Source: Gallionellaceae bacterium (GTDB taxonomy: Bacteria > Pseudomonadota > Gammaproteobacteria > Burkholderiales > Gallionellaceae). From it: DNA of 8,739 bases. This document shows positions 1-5,606 of this stretch, piece by piece. A model generated the notes under the pieces. It was not told the origin of the DNA, did not search any database, and saw only the letters and a program-made list of their open reading frames with translations. Made by a program: the position numbers and the translations under genes. The first letter of the stretch is position 1; each line of letters begins with the position of its first letter. The stretch lies in assembly GCA_031277195.1 (NCBI GenBank), contig JAITMU010000219.1, positions 1 through 8,739 of the forward strand. The letters run 5' to 3'.

Positions 1-870
1 CTGATCCGCAAGGCCGCCGAACAAGGCGCGCAAGCCATCGCATCCATCGCCAAACTCAATCGCGGAAACCTGCCTTACGATGTCGTCATCATCGGCGCGG
101 GACCGGCGGGCTTGTCTGCGGGGCTCGCCGCGCTGGAAAAGAAACTGAACTTCGTCGTGCTCGAACAGGAAACCTCGCTGGGCGGCACGATCTACCACTA
201 CCCCCGCAACAAAATCGTGATGACCGCGCCGTTGCGTCTGCCCATCATCGGCCAGGTCGAGATGCGGGAAATCAGCAAGGAGAATCTGCTCGCATTCTGG
301 GATGACGCCTTGCAGCGCGCGGGGCTGACGCTCCATCTGGGCGAGCGCATGGAAACCATCGAACCTGCGGGTGACGGCTTCATCGTCAAAACCGCCGCGC
401 AATCCTACGCAACGCGCGTCGTGCTGCTCGCCATCGGTCGTCGCGGCACGCCGCGCAAACTCGATGTGCCCGGAGAAGACCTGCCCAAGGTGACGTACAG
501 CCTGACCGACGCCAGCCAATATCACGGCCAGCGCGTGCTGGTGGTGGGCGGCGGCGACAGCGCGCTGGAAGCCGCCATCGCCCTCGCGGAGGAAGCAACC
601 GTCACGCTCTCCTATCGTGGCAACGCCTTCAGTCGCGCCAAACCGAAGAATCGGGAACGACTGCAAACGCTGGAGCAACAGGGACGCATCACGACGCTGC
701 TTCAGTCCGAAGTCAAATTGATCCGCCCCGACAACGTTGTGCTGGAACAAACCGGCACGCCGCTGGAAATCGCCAACGACGCCATCATCATCTGCGCGGG
801 CGGCGTCCTGCCGATGCCGTTTTTGAAACAGATCGGCGTCGCAGTGGAAACCCGTCACGGCGAGGCTTGA
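1..870 (+). CDS. FAD/NAD(P)-dependent oxidoreductase, thioredoxin-reductase-like (5' end outside window)
   Basis: The frame is open from base 1 to the TGA at 868-870, giving 289 visible codons; the true start lies upstream. Visible residues 27-37 (DVVIIGAGPAG) form the GxGxxG FAD-binding Rossmann motif, and GGGDSALE at visible residues 183-190 is the second, NAD(P)-binding motif. The C-terminal IIICAGG segment is typical of the final FAD contact in this fold. The CxxC redox pair of true thioredoxin reductases is absent, so it more closely resembles YpdA-like or other thioredoxin-reductase-fold proteins that use a different acceptor. About 26 residues precede the first Rossmann strand, including a helix-like EQGAQAIASIAK, so an additional N-terminal domain outside the window is likely. 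The substrate cannot be told. It may pass electrons from NAD(P)H through FAD to an unknown partner. Beginning it at the TTG at 112 would cut through the Rossmann motif and is wrong. Confidence 0.85.
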   Translation: MIRKAAEQGAQAIASIAKLNRGNLPYDVVIIGAGPAGLSAGLAALEKKLNFVVLEQETSLGGTIYHYPRNKIVMTAPLRLPIIGQVEMREISKENLLAFWDDALQRAGLTLHLGERMETIEPAGDGFIVKTAAQSYATRVVLLAIGRRGTPRKLDVPGEDLPKVTYSLTDASQYHGQRVLVVGGGDSALEAAIALAEEATVTLSYRGNAFSRAKPKNRERLQTLEQQGRITTLLQSEVKLIRPDNVVLEQTGTPLEIANDAIIICAGGVLPMPFLKQIGVAVETRHGEA

Positions 871-982
871 ACCGCGCCTGTCATGGATTTTTTTCATACT
901 TGCTGAGAGTTAATGCTGTTGAGGAGCGCAGTCTGAAGGGAACGTCTTAAATGCGACTTAAAGCGGTGACGGGGGAAATTTT

Positions 983-1021
983 CCCCTCACCCTGCCCTCT
1001 CCCCGCAAGCGGGGAGAGGGG
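983..1021 (-). repeat. REP-like palindrome, copy A1
   Basis: A perfect 12-bp inverted repeat, ccctctccccgc / gcggggagaggg with an AA loop, occupies 995-1020. It is preceded by an asymmetric tail, cccctcaccctg (983-994). The tail gives it an orientation, and this copy is inverted relative to A2. Short palindromes of this composition, often in inverted pairs, are widespread between genes in proteobacteria (REP/BIME-like). The family name is not assigned here. Confidence 0.85.
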
Positions 1022-1048
1022 AAAAGCGGAAGCGTTGGAGCAAACATT

Positions 1049-1086
1049 CCCTCTCCCCGCTTGCGGGGAGAGGGTAGGGTGAGGGG
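1049..1086 (+). repeat. REP-like palindrome, copy A2
   Basis: The same 12-bp stem as A1 with a TT loop occupies 1049-1074, followed by the tail tagggtgagggg (1075-1086). Copies A1 and A2 point away from each other with a 28-base spacer (1021-1048), so the whole 983-1086 block can also fold as one long hairpin. Copy B1 downstream of bepA has the same orientation, so A2 and B1 are direct repeats flanking bepA. Confidence 0.85.
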
Positions 1087-1163
1087 CAGCCCCCTTCCCT
1101 CCCCCTCCCCCACACAAACCAACCGCTTTTGAACCAAGTCCCCGCGCGAGTATCATATCGACC

Positions 1164-2594
1164 ATGAAAACCCGCCTGTTCTGCGCGCTTTGCGCGTTAC
1201 CGTTGCTGTGTTTTGCGGATGGTCTGCCGGATCTCGGCGACACGTCGCAGGCGCTCATTCCGCCGCAGCAGGAGCGCGCGATCGGCGAGCAGATCATGCA
1301 GGAAGTCCGCGCCGACGGCAGTTATCTCGACGACCCCGAAGTCAATGATTACCTGAACCAGCTCGGCTACCAGTTGGCGGCCAACAGCACCGAACCCAGT
1401 CTGGGTTTTGAATTTGCCGCCATCAACGACAGCGCCATCAATGCGTTTTCGCTGCCCGGCGGTTTCATTTTCGTCAACACCGGTCTGATTCTGCTCACGC
1501 AAAGCGAATCCGAGCTTGCCTCGGTGCTGGGGCATGAAATTGCGCACGCGACGCAGCATCACGTCATCCGCATGATCGCGGGACAGAAAATCGATTCGCT
1601 GGCGGCGCTGGCGTCATTGGCGCTGGCGATTCTGGCGGCGCGCAGCAATCCCGACATGGCGCAGGCCGCCATCATCGGTTCGCAGGCGGCGAGCATCCAG
1701 CGGCAACTGAATTTTTCGCGCGACAACGAACGGGAAGCCGACCGGCTGGGGCTGACCGTGCTGCAAAAATCCGGCTTCGACGCCTACGCCATGCCCGCGT
1801 TCCTGCAACGCATGCAGAAAGCCTCGCGCCTGTTCGACAGCGGCGCGGTGCCGTCCTATCTGCGCACTCACCCCGTCACCAGCGAGCGCGTTTCCGACAT
1901 CGCCAATCGCGTGCAGAACACAAAGTTCAAACTGGTGGAAAGCAGTCTCAGCTACTATCTGGTGCGCGCGAAAATACAGGCCACGCAAAAAACGCGGCGG
2001 GAGGCGCTGGCTTATTTCGACGACGCAGTAGCCACGCAAAAGGGCAATCAAATCGCGCAACGCTACGGGTTAACGCTGGCGTTGTTGCGCAACGACCAGC
2101 CGCAACGCGCCGCAGAAACTTTCGAGCCGCTGAAAAACATGGTCACGCAAAATCCGATGATTGCCACGCTGGCGGGCGAGGTGCGGCGGAAAAACGGCGA
2201 CGATAACGCGGAATTGACGGCGTTCTATCGCAGCGCCCTGCAAAATTTTCCGCAACATCGCGCGCTGGTTTACAACTATGTTGATCTGCTGCTGGACACG
2301 GGACGCAATGCCGATGCGCTGAAGCTGCTGAATACGCAAATCCTGGCGCATCCCGATGATGCTGACCTGTATGACCGGCAAGCGCGCACCTATGCCGCAA
2401 TGGGCGACCGGCAGCGGGAACATCATGCCTTGTCGCACGCCTACGCACTCATCGGCGCGCTGAACGAGGCCGTTCTTCAGCTTGAACTGGCGAAACGGGC
2501 AGGCAAGGATTTTTATCAGTTGTCGGAGATTGAAAGCGAGCTGAAGCAGTATCGGGAAATTCTGGACGCGCTGAAGGAGGAGCAGGGGAAATAA
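1164..2594 (+). CDS. bepA: BepA-type periplasmic M48 metalloprotease/chaperone with TPR domain
   Basis: BepA (YfgC) helps assemble outer-membrane proteins such as LptD at the BAM complex and degrades stalled ones in the periplasm. This 476-residue product is close to the E. coli BepA length of about 487. Residues 1-18 look like a Sec signal peptide (MKTRLF then a hydrophobic core to CFA), probably cleaved before Asp19. The zinc motif HEIAH is at 124-128, and the third ligand is probably Glu191 in EADRLG. His236 in the RTHPVTSER stretch matches the position of the regulatory histidine in the active-site loop of E. coli BepA. Residues of about 265-470 are helical and TPR-like (AEL, ALKLLNTQ, HALSHAY). 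The ATG at 1164 has no clear Shine-Dalgarno but gives the right signal peptide. The gene stands alone, bracketed by palindromic repeats. It could instead be a related M48/TPR protein (LoiP is shorter and lacks TPRs). Confidence 0.87.
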   Translation: MKTRLFCALCALPLLCFADGLPDLGDTSQALIPPQQERAIGEQIMQEVRADGSYLDDPEVNDYLNQLGYQLAANSTEPSLGFEFAAINDSAINAFSLPGGFIFVNTGLILLTQSESELASVLGHEIAHATQHHVIRMIAGQKIDSLAALASLALAILAARSNPDMAQAAIIGSQAASIQRQLNFSRDNEREADRLGLTVLQKSGFDAYAMPAFLQRMQKASRLFDSGAVPSYLRTHPVTSERVSDIANRVQNTKFKLVESSLSYYLVRAKIQATQKTRREALAYFDDAVATQKGNQIAQRYGLTLALLRNDQPQRAAETFEPLKNMVTQNPMIATLAGEVRRKNGDDNAELTAFYRSALQNFPQHRALVYNYVDLLLDTGRNADALKLLNTQILAHPDDADLYDRQARTYAAMGDRQREHHALSHAYALIGALNEAVLQLELAKRAGKDFYQLSEIESELKQYREILDALKEEQGK

Positions 2595-2604
2595 GGCAGT
2601 CATT

Positions 2605-2642
2605 CCCTCTCCCCGCTTGCGGGGAGAGGGTGGGGTGAGGGG
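2605..2642 (+). repeat. REP-like palindrome, copy B1
   Basis: A 12-bp perfect stem with TT loop (2605-2630) and the tail tggggtgagggg (2631-2642) start 11 bases after the bepA stop. The element matches A2 except for one base in the tail. Its place just past a stop codon suggests it may end or stabilise the bepA transcript, although no T-run follows. Confidence 0.85.
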
Positions 2643-2665
2643 CTGTTTTCCCTGCCCCCCATTTT

Positions 2666-2704
2666 CCCCTCACCCTAGCCCTCTCCCCGCAAGCGGGGAG
2701 AGGG
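2666..2704 (-). repeat. REP-like palindrome, copy B2
   Basis: The tail cccctcaccctag (2666-2678) is followed by the 12-bp stem with AA loop (2679-2704), inverted relative to B1. In this pair the tails face each other across a 23-base spacer, the reverse of the A pair. It lies 10 bases past the stop of the minus-strand pilin, so the pair sits exactly between two convergent genes and could act as a terminator or mRNA-end stabiliser in both directions. Confidence 0.85.
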
Positions 2705-2714
2705 AATTAAAACC

Positions 2715-3185
2715 TTATTCCTTCTTGCACGCCCCCGCCGCCAGACAAGTGCTGCTGTCATCCACCTCCCACATGACATTCAAACTGCCGTCCTCGCCGG
2801 TGGCGAGTGAAGGTTTCAGCACATAGGTCAAATCGTCGAGACCGGCTGTCGCGCTCGCGACGATGGTTCCCGATGCGATGGTGTTGTCGATCACCACGCT
2901 GGCGAGTTTGCCGCTCGCCGGTGGCGCGTCGGGAATGCCGAACGCGCCCAGCGCGACGGCAGCGGAAATCGCCGGATGGTCGCCGCTGACTTCCACGCAG
3001 GTGTTGTCATAAACGCATTTTTCGATGGCGCGCTTGATCGGCGCAGTGGCGTCGATGATCTGCTGGAAATCCAGTTTCTTGCTGTGCGTTTGGTAAACCG
3101 GAAAGAGCACAATGCCCAGAATGCCGAGAATCACAATCACAATCATCAGTTCAAGCAGCTTGGCGCCTTGCTGTGTGCGCTTCAT
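2715..3185 (-). CDS. Type IV pilin-like protein (prepilin)
   Basis: This 156-residue protein starts with a class III signal: a short basic leader ending in Gly7, then AKLLELMIVIVILGILGIV, a hydrophobic helix with the conserved glutamate at mature position 5 (Glu12). A prepilin peptidase would cut after Gly7 and the pilin would enter a type IV pilus or pseudopilus. Mature residue 1 is Ala rather than the usual Phe, and the usual FTLIE is AKLLE. Four cysteines form two plausible disulfide pairs, C57/C63 and C147/C153; the latter resembles the C-terminal D-loop of pilins. A good Shine-Dalgarno (AAGGGAG) precedes the start. No pil or gsp genes are adjacent, so whether this is a major or minor pilin or a pseudopilin cannot be decided. 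Confidence 0.82.
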   Translation of the reverse strand: MKRTQQGAKLLELMIVIVILGILGIVLFPVYQTHSKKLDFQQIIDATAPIKRAIEKCVYDNTCVEVSGDHPAISAAVALGAFGIPDAPPASGKLASVVIDNTIASGTIVASATAGLDDLTYVLKPSLATGEDGSLNVMWEVDDSSTCLAAGACKKE

Positions 3186-3191
3186 TCCCCA

Positions 3192-3198
3192 CTCCCTT
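3192..3198 (-). promoter_or_regulatory. Ribosome binding site of the pilin gene
   Basis: On the minus strand AAGGGAG lies 6 bases before the ATG (3183-3185). It supports this start, which also places the leader-cleavage Gly correctly. Confidence 0.6.
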
Positions 3199-3209
3199 CT
3201 CGAATTTCA

Positions 3210-3254
3210 GGCTACAGGATACAGGGTTCCGCCTGAAACCTGTATCCTGTCGCC
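3210..3254. repeat. Inverted repeat in the divergent pilin/yihY gap
   Basis: The 12-base arms acaggatacagg (3214-3225) and cctgtatcctgt (3239-3250) are perfect complements. With one mismatch the stem extends inward to 15 bp, and GGC/GCC ends extend it outward to 3210 and 3254. The repeat ends 3 bases before the yihY ATG, and no Shine-Dalgarno lies between. It could be an operator for the divergent pair or simply a dispersed palindromic element. Confidence 0.75.
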
Positions 3255-3257
3255 CCT

Positions 3258-4457
3258 ATGAGCCGAACCTGGAAAGACCTCCAATCCCTGCTGCGCTTCG
3301 TCGCGGCGCGCTTCATGCGCGATCGGTGCGTGCAAATTGCGGGCAGCCTGACGTTCACCACCTTGCTGTCGCTGGTGCCGCTGATCACCATCGCGCTGAC
3401 GCTGTTTTCCGCCTCGCCGATGTTCGATGAATTCGCCACCAACATCAAACGATTCATGCTGGCCAACATGCCGCACGGCACGGGCGTCAGAACCTTGACG
3501 CGCTACATCACGCAGTTTGCCGAAAGCGCGTCCCAGTTGACCGTGATCGGCATTGCCTTCCTCGGCGTGACGTCGGTCATGCTGATACAAACCATCGAGG
3601 ACGCCTTCAACACCATCTGGCGGGTGACAAAGCCGCGCAAATTCGGACGGCGCATTCTCATCAGCGGCGCAGTGCTGGTGCTGATTCCGATTCTGGTCGG
3701 CGGCAGTTTGACGCTCACGTCCTGGCTCGTCGGCCTGTCGCTCGGCTATGCCAGCGCGATGCCGATGTTCAAAGTGATCCTGCTGAAAATCGTGCCGCTG
3801 ATACTGACCACGCTGGCATTCACCCTGCTGTTCCACTTTGTCCCCAACCGCCATGTGCCGATGCGCCATGCCTTCATCGGCGGTCTGGCGGCGGCGATTG
3901 CGTTCGAGGCGATGAGCCAGGGGTTCGGCTATTACATCTCGAATTTCCCGACCTACAAACTGGTTTACGGCGCGTTCGCCAGCGTGCCGGTTTTCCTCAT
4001 GTGGATTTATTTTTCCTGGATGGCCGTGCTGGCTGGCGCGCTGCTCGCCGCCTCGCTGCCCTACTGGCGCGGCTCACCAACCAATGACCCCTCATCCGCG
4101 CTGCGCTTGTATCAGGCGGTACGCACGCTGACGTTGATGGATGCCGGACAACGCGACGGCAACGCCCCCACCCTGCGCAAACTGGCCGCGCATTCGCGCA
4201 TCGGCTTTGATGCGCTGGAATATATCCTCGACAAACTGACACAAGCCGGCATGGTGAAAAAACTCACCGGCAAAGGCTGGGGACTGGCGCGCAAAGCGGA
4301 AGACATCCCGCTCGAAGAACTCTACCGCGCGTTCGTGTTCGACCCCACCGCCCTGCCCGCATCGCTAAAAGACGCGCGCATCAAAGCCTGGTTCGACGAG
4401 ACAGAAAAACGCGCGAGCGCGGGCGCAAAGACATTGCGGGATTTGATTGAATCGTAG
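3258..4457 (+). CDS. yihY: YihY/BrkB-family inner membrane protein
   Basis: This 399-residue protein belongs to the YihY (UPF0761/BrkB) family, once misnamed ribonuclease BN; its biochemical role is uncertain. Six membrane helices are visible at about 27-51, 94-113, 133-157, 174-195, 204-226 and 237-267. Family hallmarks are EDAFNTIWRV at 114-123 and the YGAFASVPVFLMWIYFSW segment at 237-254. Residues 270-399 form a soluble C-terminal extension with a winged-helix-like part (about 305-350, TLRKLAAHSRIGFDALEYIL), as in longer proteobacterial members. The start at 3258 has no ribosome binding site, being 3 bases from the inverted repeat; the next in-frame ATG (codon 20) has none either, and an in-frame TGA at 3234 limits extension. 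The TAG stop lies inside the sequence CGTAGGTTG, the end of a dispersed repeat. Confidence 0.88.
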   Translation: MSRTWKDLQSLLRFVAARFMRDRCVQIAGSLTFTTLLSLVPLITIALTLFSASPMFDEFATNIKRFMLANMPHGTGVRTLTRYITQFAESASQLTVIGIAFLGVTSVMLIQTIEDAFNTIWRVTKPRKFGRRILISGAVLVLIPILVGGSLTLTSWLVGLSLGYASAMPMFKVILLKIVPLILTTLAFTLLFHFVPNRHVPMRHAFIGGLAAAIAFEAMSQGFGYYISNFPTYKLVYGAFASVPVFLMWIYFSWMAVLAGALLAASLPYWRGSPTNDPSSALRLYQAVRTLTLMDAGQRDGNAPTLRKLAAHSRIGFDALEYILDKLTQAGMVKKLTGKGWGLARKAEDIPLEELYRAFVFDPTALPASLKDARIKAWFDETEKRASAGAKTLRDLIES

Positions 4458-4462
4458 GTTGT

Positions 4463-4482
4463 GAGCCCTTCGACAGGCTCAG
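4463..4482. repeat. Short palindromic repeat GAGCCCTTCGACAGGCTCAG
   Basis: The sequence pairs GAGCC with GGCTC around CTTCGACA. Sequences of this type recur between genes in many proteobacterial genomes; that is from general knowledge, and only one copy is in this window. It follows the yihY stop by 5 bases and may help end that transcript. Confidence 0.6.
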
Positions 4483-4540
4483 GAGCAAACCGCAACATTG
4501 CCGCTTTACCGTCATTCCGAATGTTGGCGTGAGCTGTTGC

Positions 4541-4622
4541 GTTGGGGTTCGCTTCGCTCACCACCAACCTACAACCCCCATGCCAGCCATGTAGGTTGGC
4601 GGTGAGCGTAGCGAACCCCAAC
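4541..4622. repeat. 82-bp inverted-repeat element, GTAGGyTGG family
   Basis: The left arm (4541-4572, beginning gttggggttcgc and ending aacctac) is complementary to the right arm (4591-4622, beginning gtaggttggcgg and ending accccaac) over 32 bases with two mismatches, around an 18-base loop. It would form a long hairpin or act as a miniature inverted-repeat element. No target-site duplication was obvious. The arm aligns with the element at 7453-7486. Confidence 0.8.
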
Positions 4623-4718
4623 GGTCAACTTTCACGCTAACCTACCGAACTGATTAATTTGTCTATCGTTATTTCCGGCTAACCCATCCTTGTTGCACCC
4701 AATCGACAGCCTGCGTCA

Positions 4719-4748
4719 TTTGTACTAACATCGCACTCAATATACAAA
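4719..4748. promoter_or_regulatory. Possible operator/promoter of the toxin-antitoxin operon
   Basis: TTTGTA (4719-4724) and TACAAA (4743-4748) form an inverted repeat with an 18-base gap, 14 bases upstream of the antitoxin ATG. GNAT/DUF1778 operons are usually autorepressed by the ribbon-helix-helix antitoxin binding such symmetric half-sites. A weak -35 (TTGCAC, 4693-4698) with a 17-base spacer to TCATTT is possible but poor. This is inference. Confidence 0.35.
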
Positions 4749-4751
4749 CAA

Positions 4752-4756
4752 AAGGA
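4752..4756 (+). promoter_or_regulatory. Ribosome binding site of the antitoxin gene
   Basis: AAGGA lies 6 bases before the ATG at 4763 and supports this start. Confidence 0.6.
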
Positions 4757-4762
4757 AATGCC

Positions 4763-5068
4763 ATGTCTCTACAAACAGAAACCGCGCTTCCCAAAGCCGC
4801 CCCCAGATCAGCTCGTCTGGGTTTGCGCACCACACCGGAACAAGAAACCGTCCTTCGACGCGCAGCCGAGGTTTCGCATAAGTCATTGACGGATTTTATT
4901 CTTGATGCCGCGTGTGAGGCAGCGGAACAGACCTTGCTCGACCAGCGTCTTTTCATCGTGTCCGGCAGTCAGTATCAAGCCTTGCTGGACATGCTTGATC
5001 GCCCGGAGTCCGATAACGCGGGTTTGGCCGCGCTCTTTTCCCGTCCGGCGCCCTGGGCAAACAGATGA
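4763..5068 (+). CDS. DUF1778 ribbon-helix-helix antitoxin (TacA-like)
   Basis: This 101-residue protein is the likely antitoxin of a GNAT toxin-antitoxin pair. Residues 16-22 (SARLGLR) fit the DNA-contacting strand of a ribbon-helix-helix fold, followed by helices at about 25-38 and 41-57 (TPEQETVLRRAA, SLTDFILDAACEAAE), a typical DUF1778 pattern. The tail ends in LFSRPAPWANR, with the Pro-Trp ending often seen in this family, where the C-terminus wraps the toxin and blocks its active site. The stop overlaps the toxin start as ATGA (5065-5068), indicating translational coupling, the usual order with antitoxin first. The protein presumably represses its own promoter together with the toxin. 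Confidence 0.88.
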   Translation: MSLQTETALPKAAPRSARLGLRTTPEQETVLRRAAEVSHKSLTDFILDAACEAAEQTLLDQRLFIVSGSQYQALLDMLDRPESDNAGLAALFSRPAPWANR

Positions 5069-5562
5069 ATCTGACAGCCCCGCTGTCGCTCGCGCCGCAT
5101 CATCAACTGGAAGGATTCGACTGCGGCAAACCTGCCCTGACGGCTTGGCTTGTTCGCCACGCGCGTCAAGCGCAGAGCAGCGGTTCCGCCAGAACTTTCG
5201 TTGTTTGCGATGGCGACCGCGTCGCAGCTTATTTCAGTTTGACCGTCGGCCAGATCGACACGCTGGAAGCACCGGAACGTGTGCGACGCGGTATGGGGCA
5301 ATATCCCATCCCGGTTGTTCTGCTGGCAAGATTGGCGGTCGATGTCGCATACCAGGGGCAAGGCATCGGCACAGGAATGTTGCAGGACGCTATTCGACGC
5401 ACGCTCAGCATTGCGGAACAAGCTGGCGTTCGAGCATTACTCACGCATCCCATCGATGCGCAGGCAGATGCGTTTTACCGCCGATTCGGATTTGAGCCTT
5501 CGCCTTTACAGGCACAGCAGTTGATTGTGTTACTCAAGGATGCGCGGAAGTATGCGCGCTAG
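5065..5562 (+). CDS. GNAT-family acetyltransferase toxin (TacT-like)
   Basis: This 165-residue protein has the length and motifs of TacT/AtaT-type toxins, which acetylate the amino group of charged tRNAs and stop translation. The LARLAVD strand (88-94) precedes the acetyl-CoA pyrophosphate-binding loop Q97-G-Q-G-I-G102 (Q/RxxGxG). Tyr138 in DAFYRRFGF matches the catalytic tyrosine of the family. The N-terminal FDCGKPALTAWL segment is also typical. The reading frame and motifs are intact, so the toxin looks active. It overlaps the antitoxin by four bases and has no other linked gene. Which aminoacyl-tRNA it modifies cannot be told from sequence. An ordinary GNAT enzyme is unlikely given the DUF1778 partner. 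Confidence 0.9.
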   Translation: MNLTAPLSLAPHHQLEGFDCGKPALTAWLVRHARQAQSSGSARTFVVCDGDRVAAYFSLTVGQIDTLEAPERVRRGMGQYPIPVVLLARLAVDVAYQGQGIGTGMLQDAIRRTLSIAEQAGVRALLTHPIDAQADAFYRRFGFEPSPLQAQQLIVLLKDARKYAR

Positions 5563-5574
5563 ACTCTGGGCATG

Positions 5575-5600
5575 CAGAGCGGGGCAAACGCCCCGCTCTG
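5575..5600. terminator. Hairpin terminator between convergent toxin and Sel1 genes
   Basis: The perfect 11-bp stem cagagcggggc / gccccgctctg closes on the loop AAAC. It lies 12 bases after the toxin stop and 6 bases from the stop of the minus-strand Sel1 gene, so it can serve both. Only a TT follows on the plus strand, so it is not a canonical T-tract terminator. Confidence 0.6.
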
Positions 5601-5606
5601 TTAGGC

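Larger units (their letters stand above)
871..1163. other. Intergenic region between oxidoreductase and bepA
   Basis: This 293-base gap has no convincing gene. Its first 100 bases (871-970) show no recognisable motif beyond a T-run (889-895) just after the oxidoreductase stop, without a clear hairpin before it. The middle is a pair of oppositely oriented palindromes (983-1021 and 1049-1086). A C-rich tract (1090-1110) follows, and the bepA promoter should lie after or within this region. No good -35/-10 pair or strong Shine-Dalgarno was found ahead of the ATG at 1164. A 43-codon frame starting at ATG 950 runs through both palindromes and is probably not a gene. Confidence 0.6.
4458..4762. other. 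Repeat-rich intergenic region upstream of the toxin-antitoxin operon
   Basis: This 305-base spacer has no plausible coding sequence. It opens with the remnant of a repeat end that overlaps the yihY stop, then an 18-base palindrome with tail (4463-4482), a degenerate copy of the same repeat end around 4523-4535, and an 82-base inverted-repeat element (4541-4622). From 4623 onward it is AT-richer and probably carries the toxin-antitoxin promoter and operator. Confidence 0.65.

Noticed and set aside
947..1297. Minus-strand 116-codon frame across the A repeats, and a plus-strand 43-codon frame from ATG 950
   Set aside because: Both are made largely of palindrome sequence and give low-complexity, unlikely proteins; the first also overlaps the bepA signal peptide.
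983..2704. CRISPR array or large composite transposon
   Set aside because: There are only two pairs of palindromes with no regular spacers, no cas genes and no transposase between them.
3207..3869. 220-codon minus-strand frame opposite yihY
   Set aside because: The opposite strand codes for a clear six-helix membrane protein; this frame is rich in His, Arg and Gln, as expected of an antisense shadow of a GC-rich gene.
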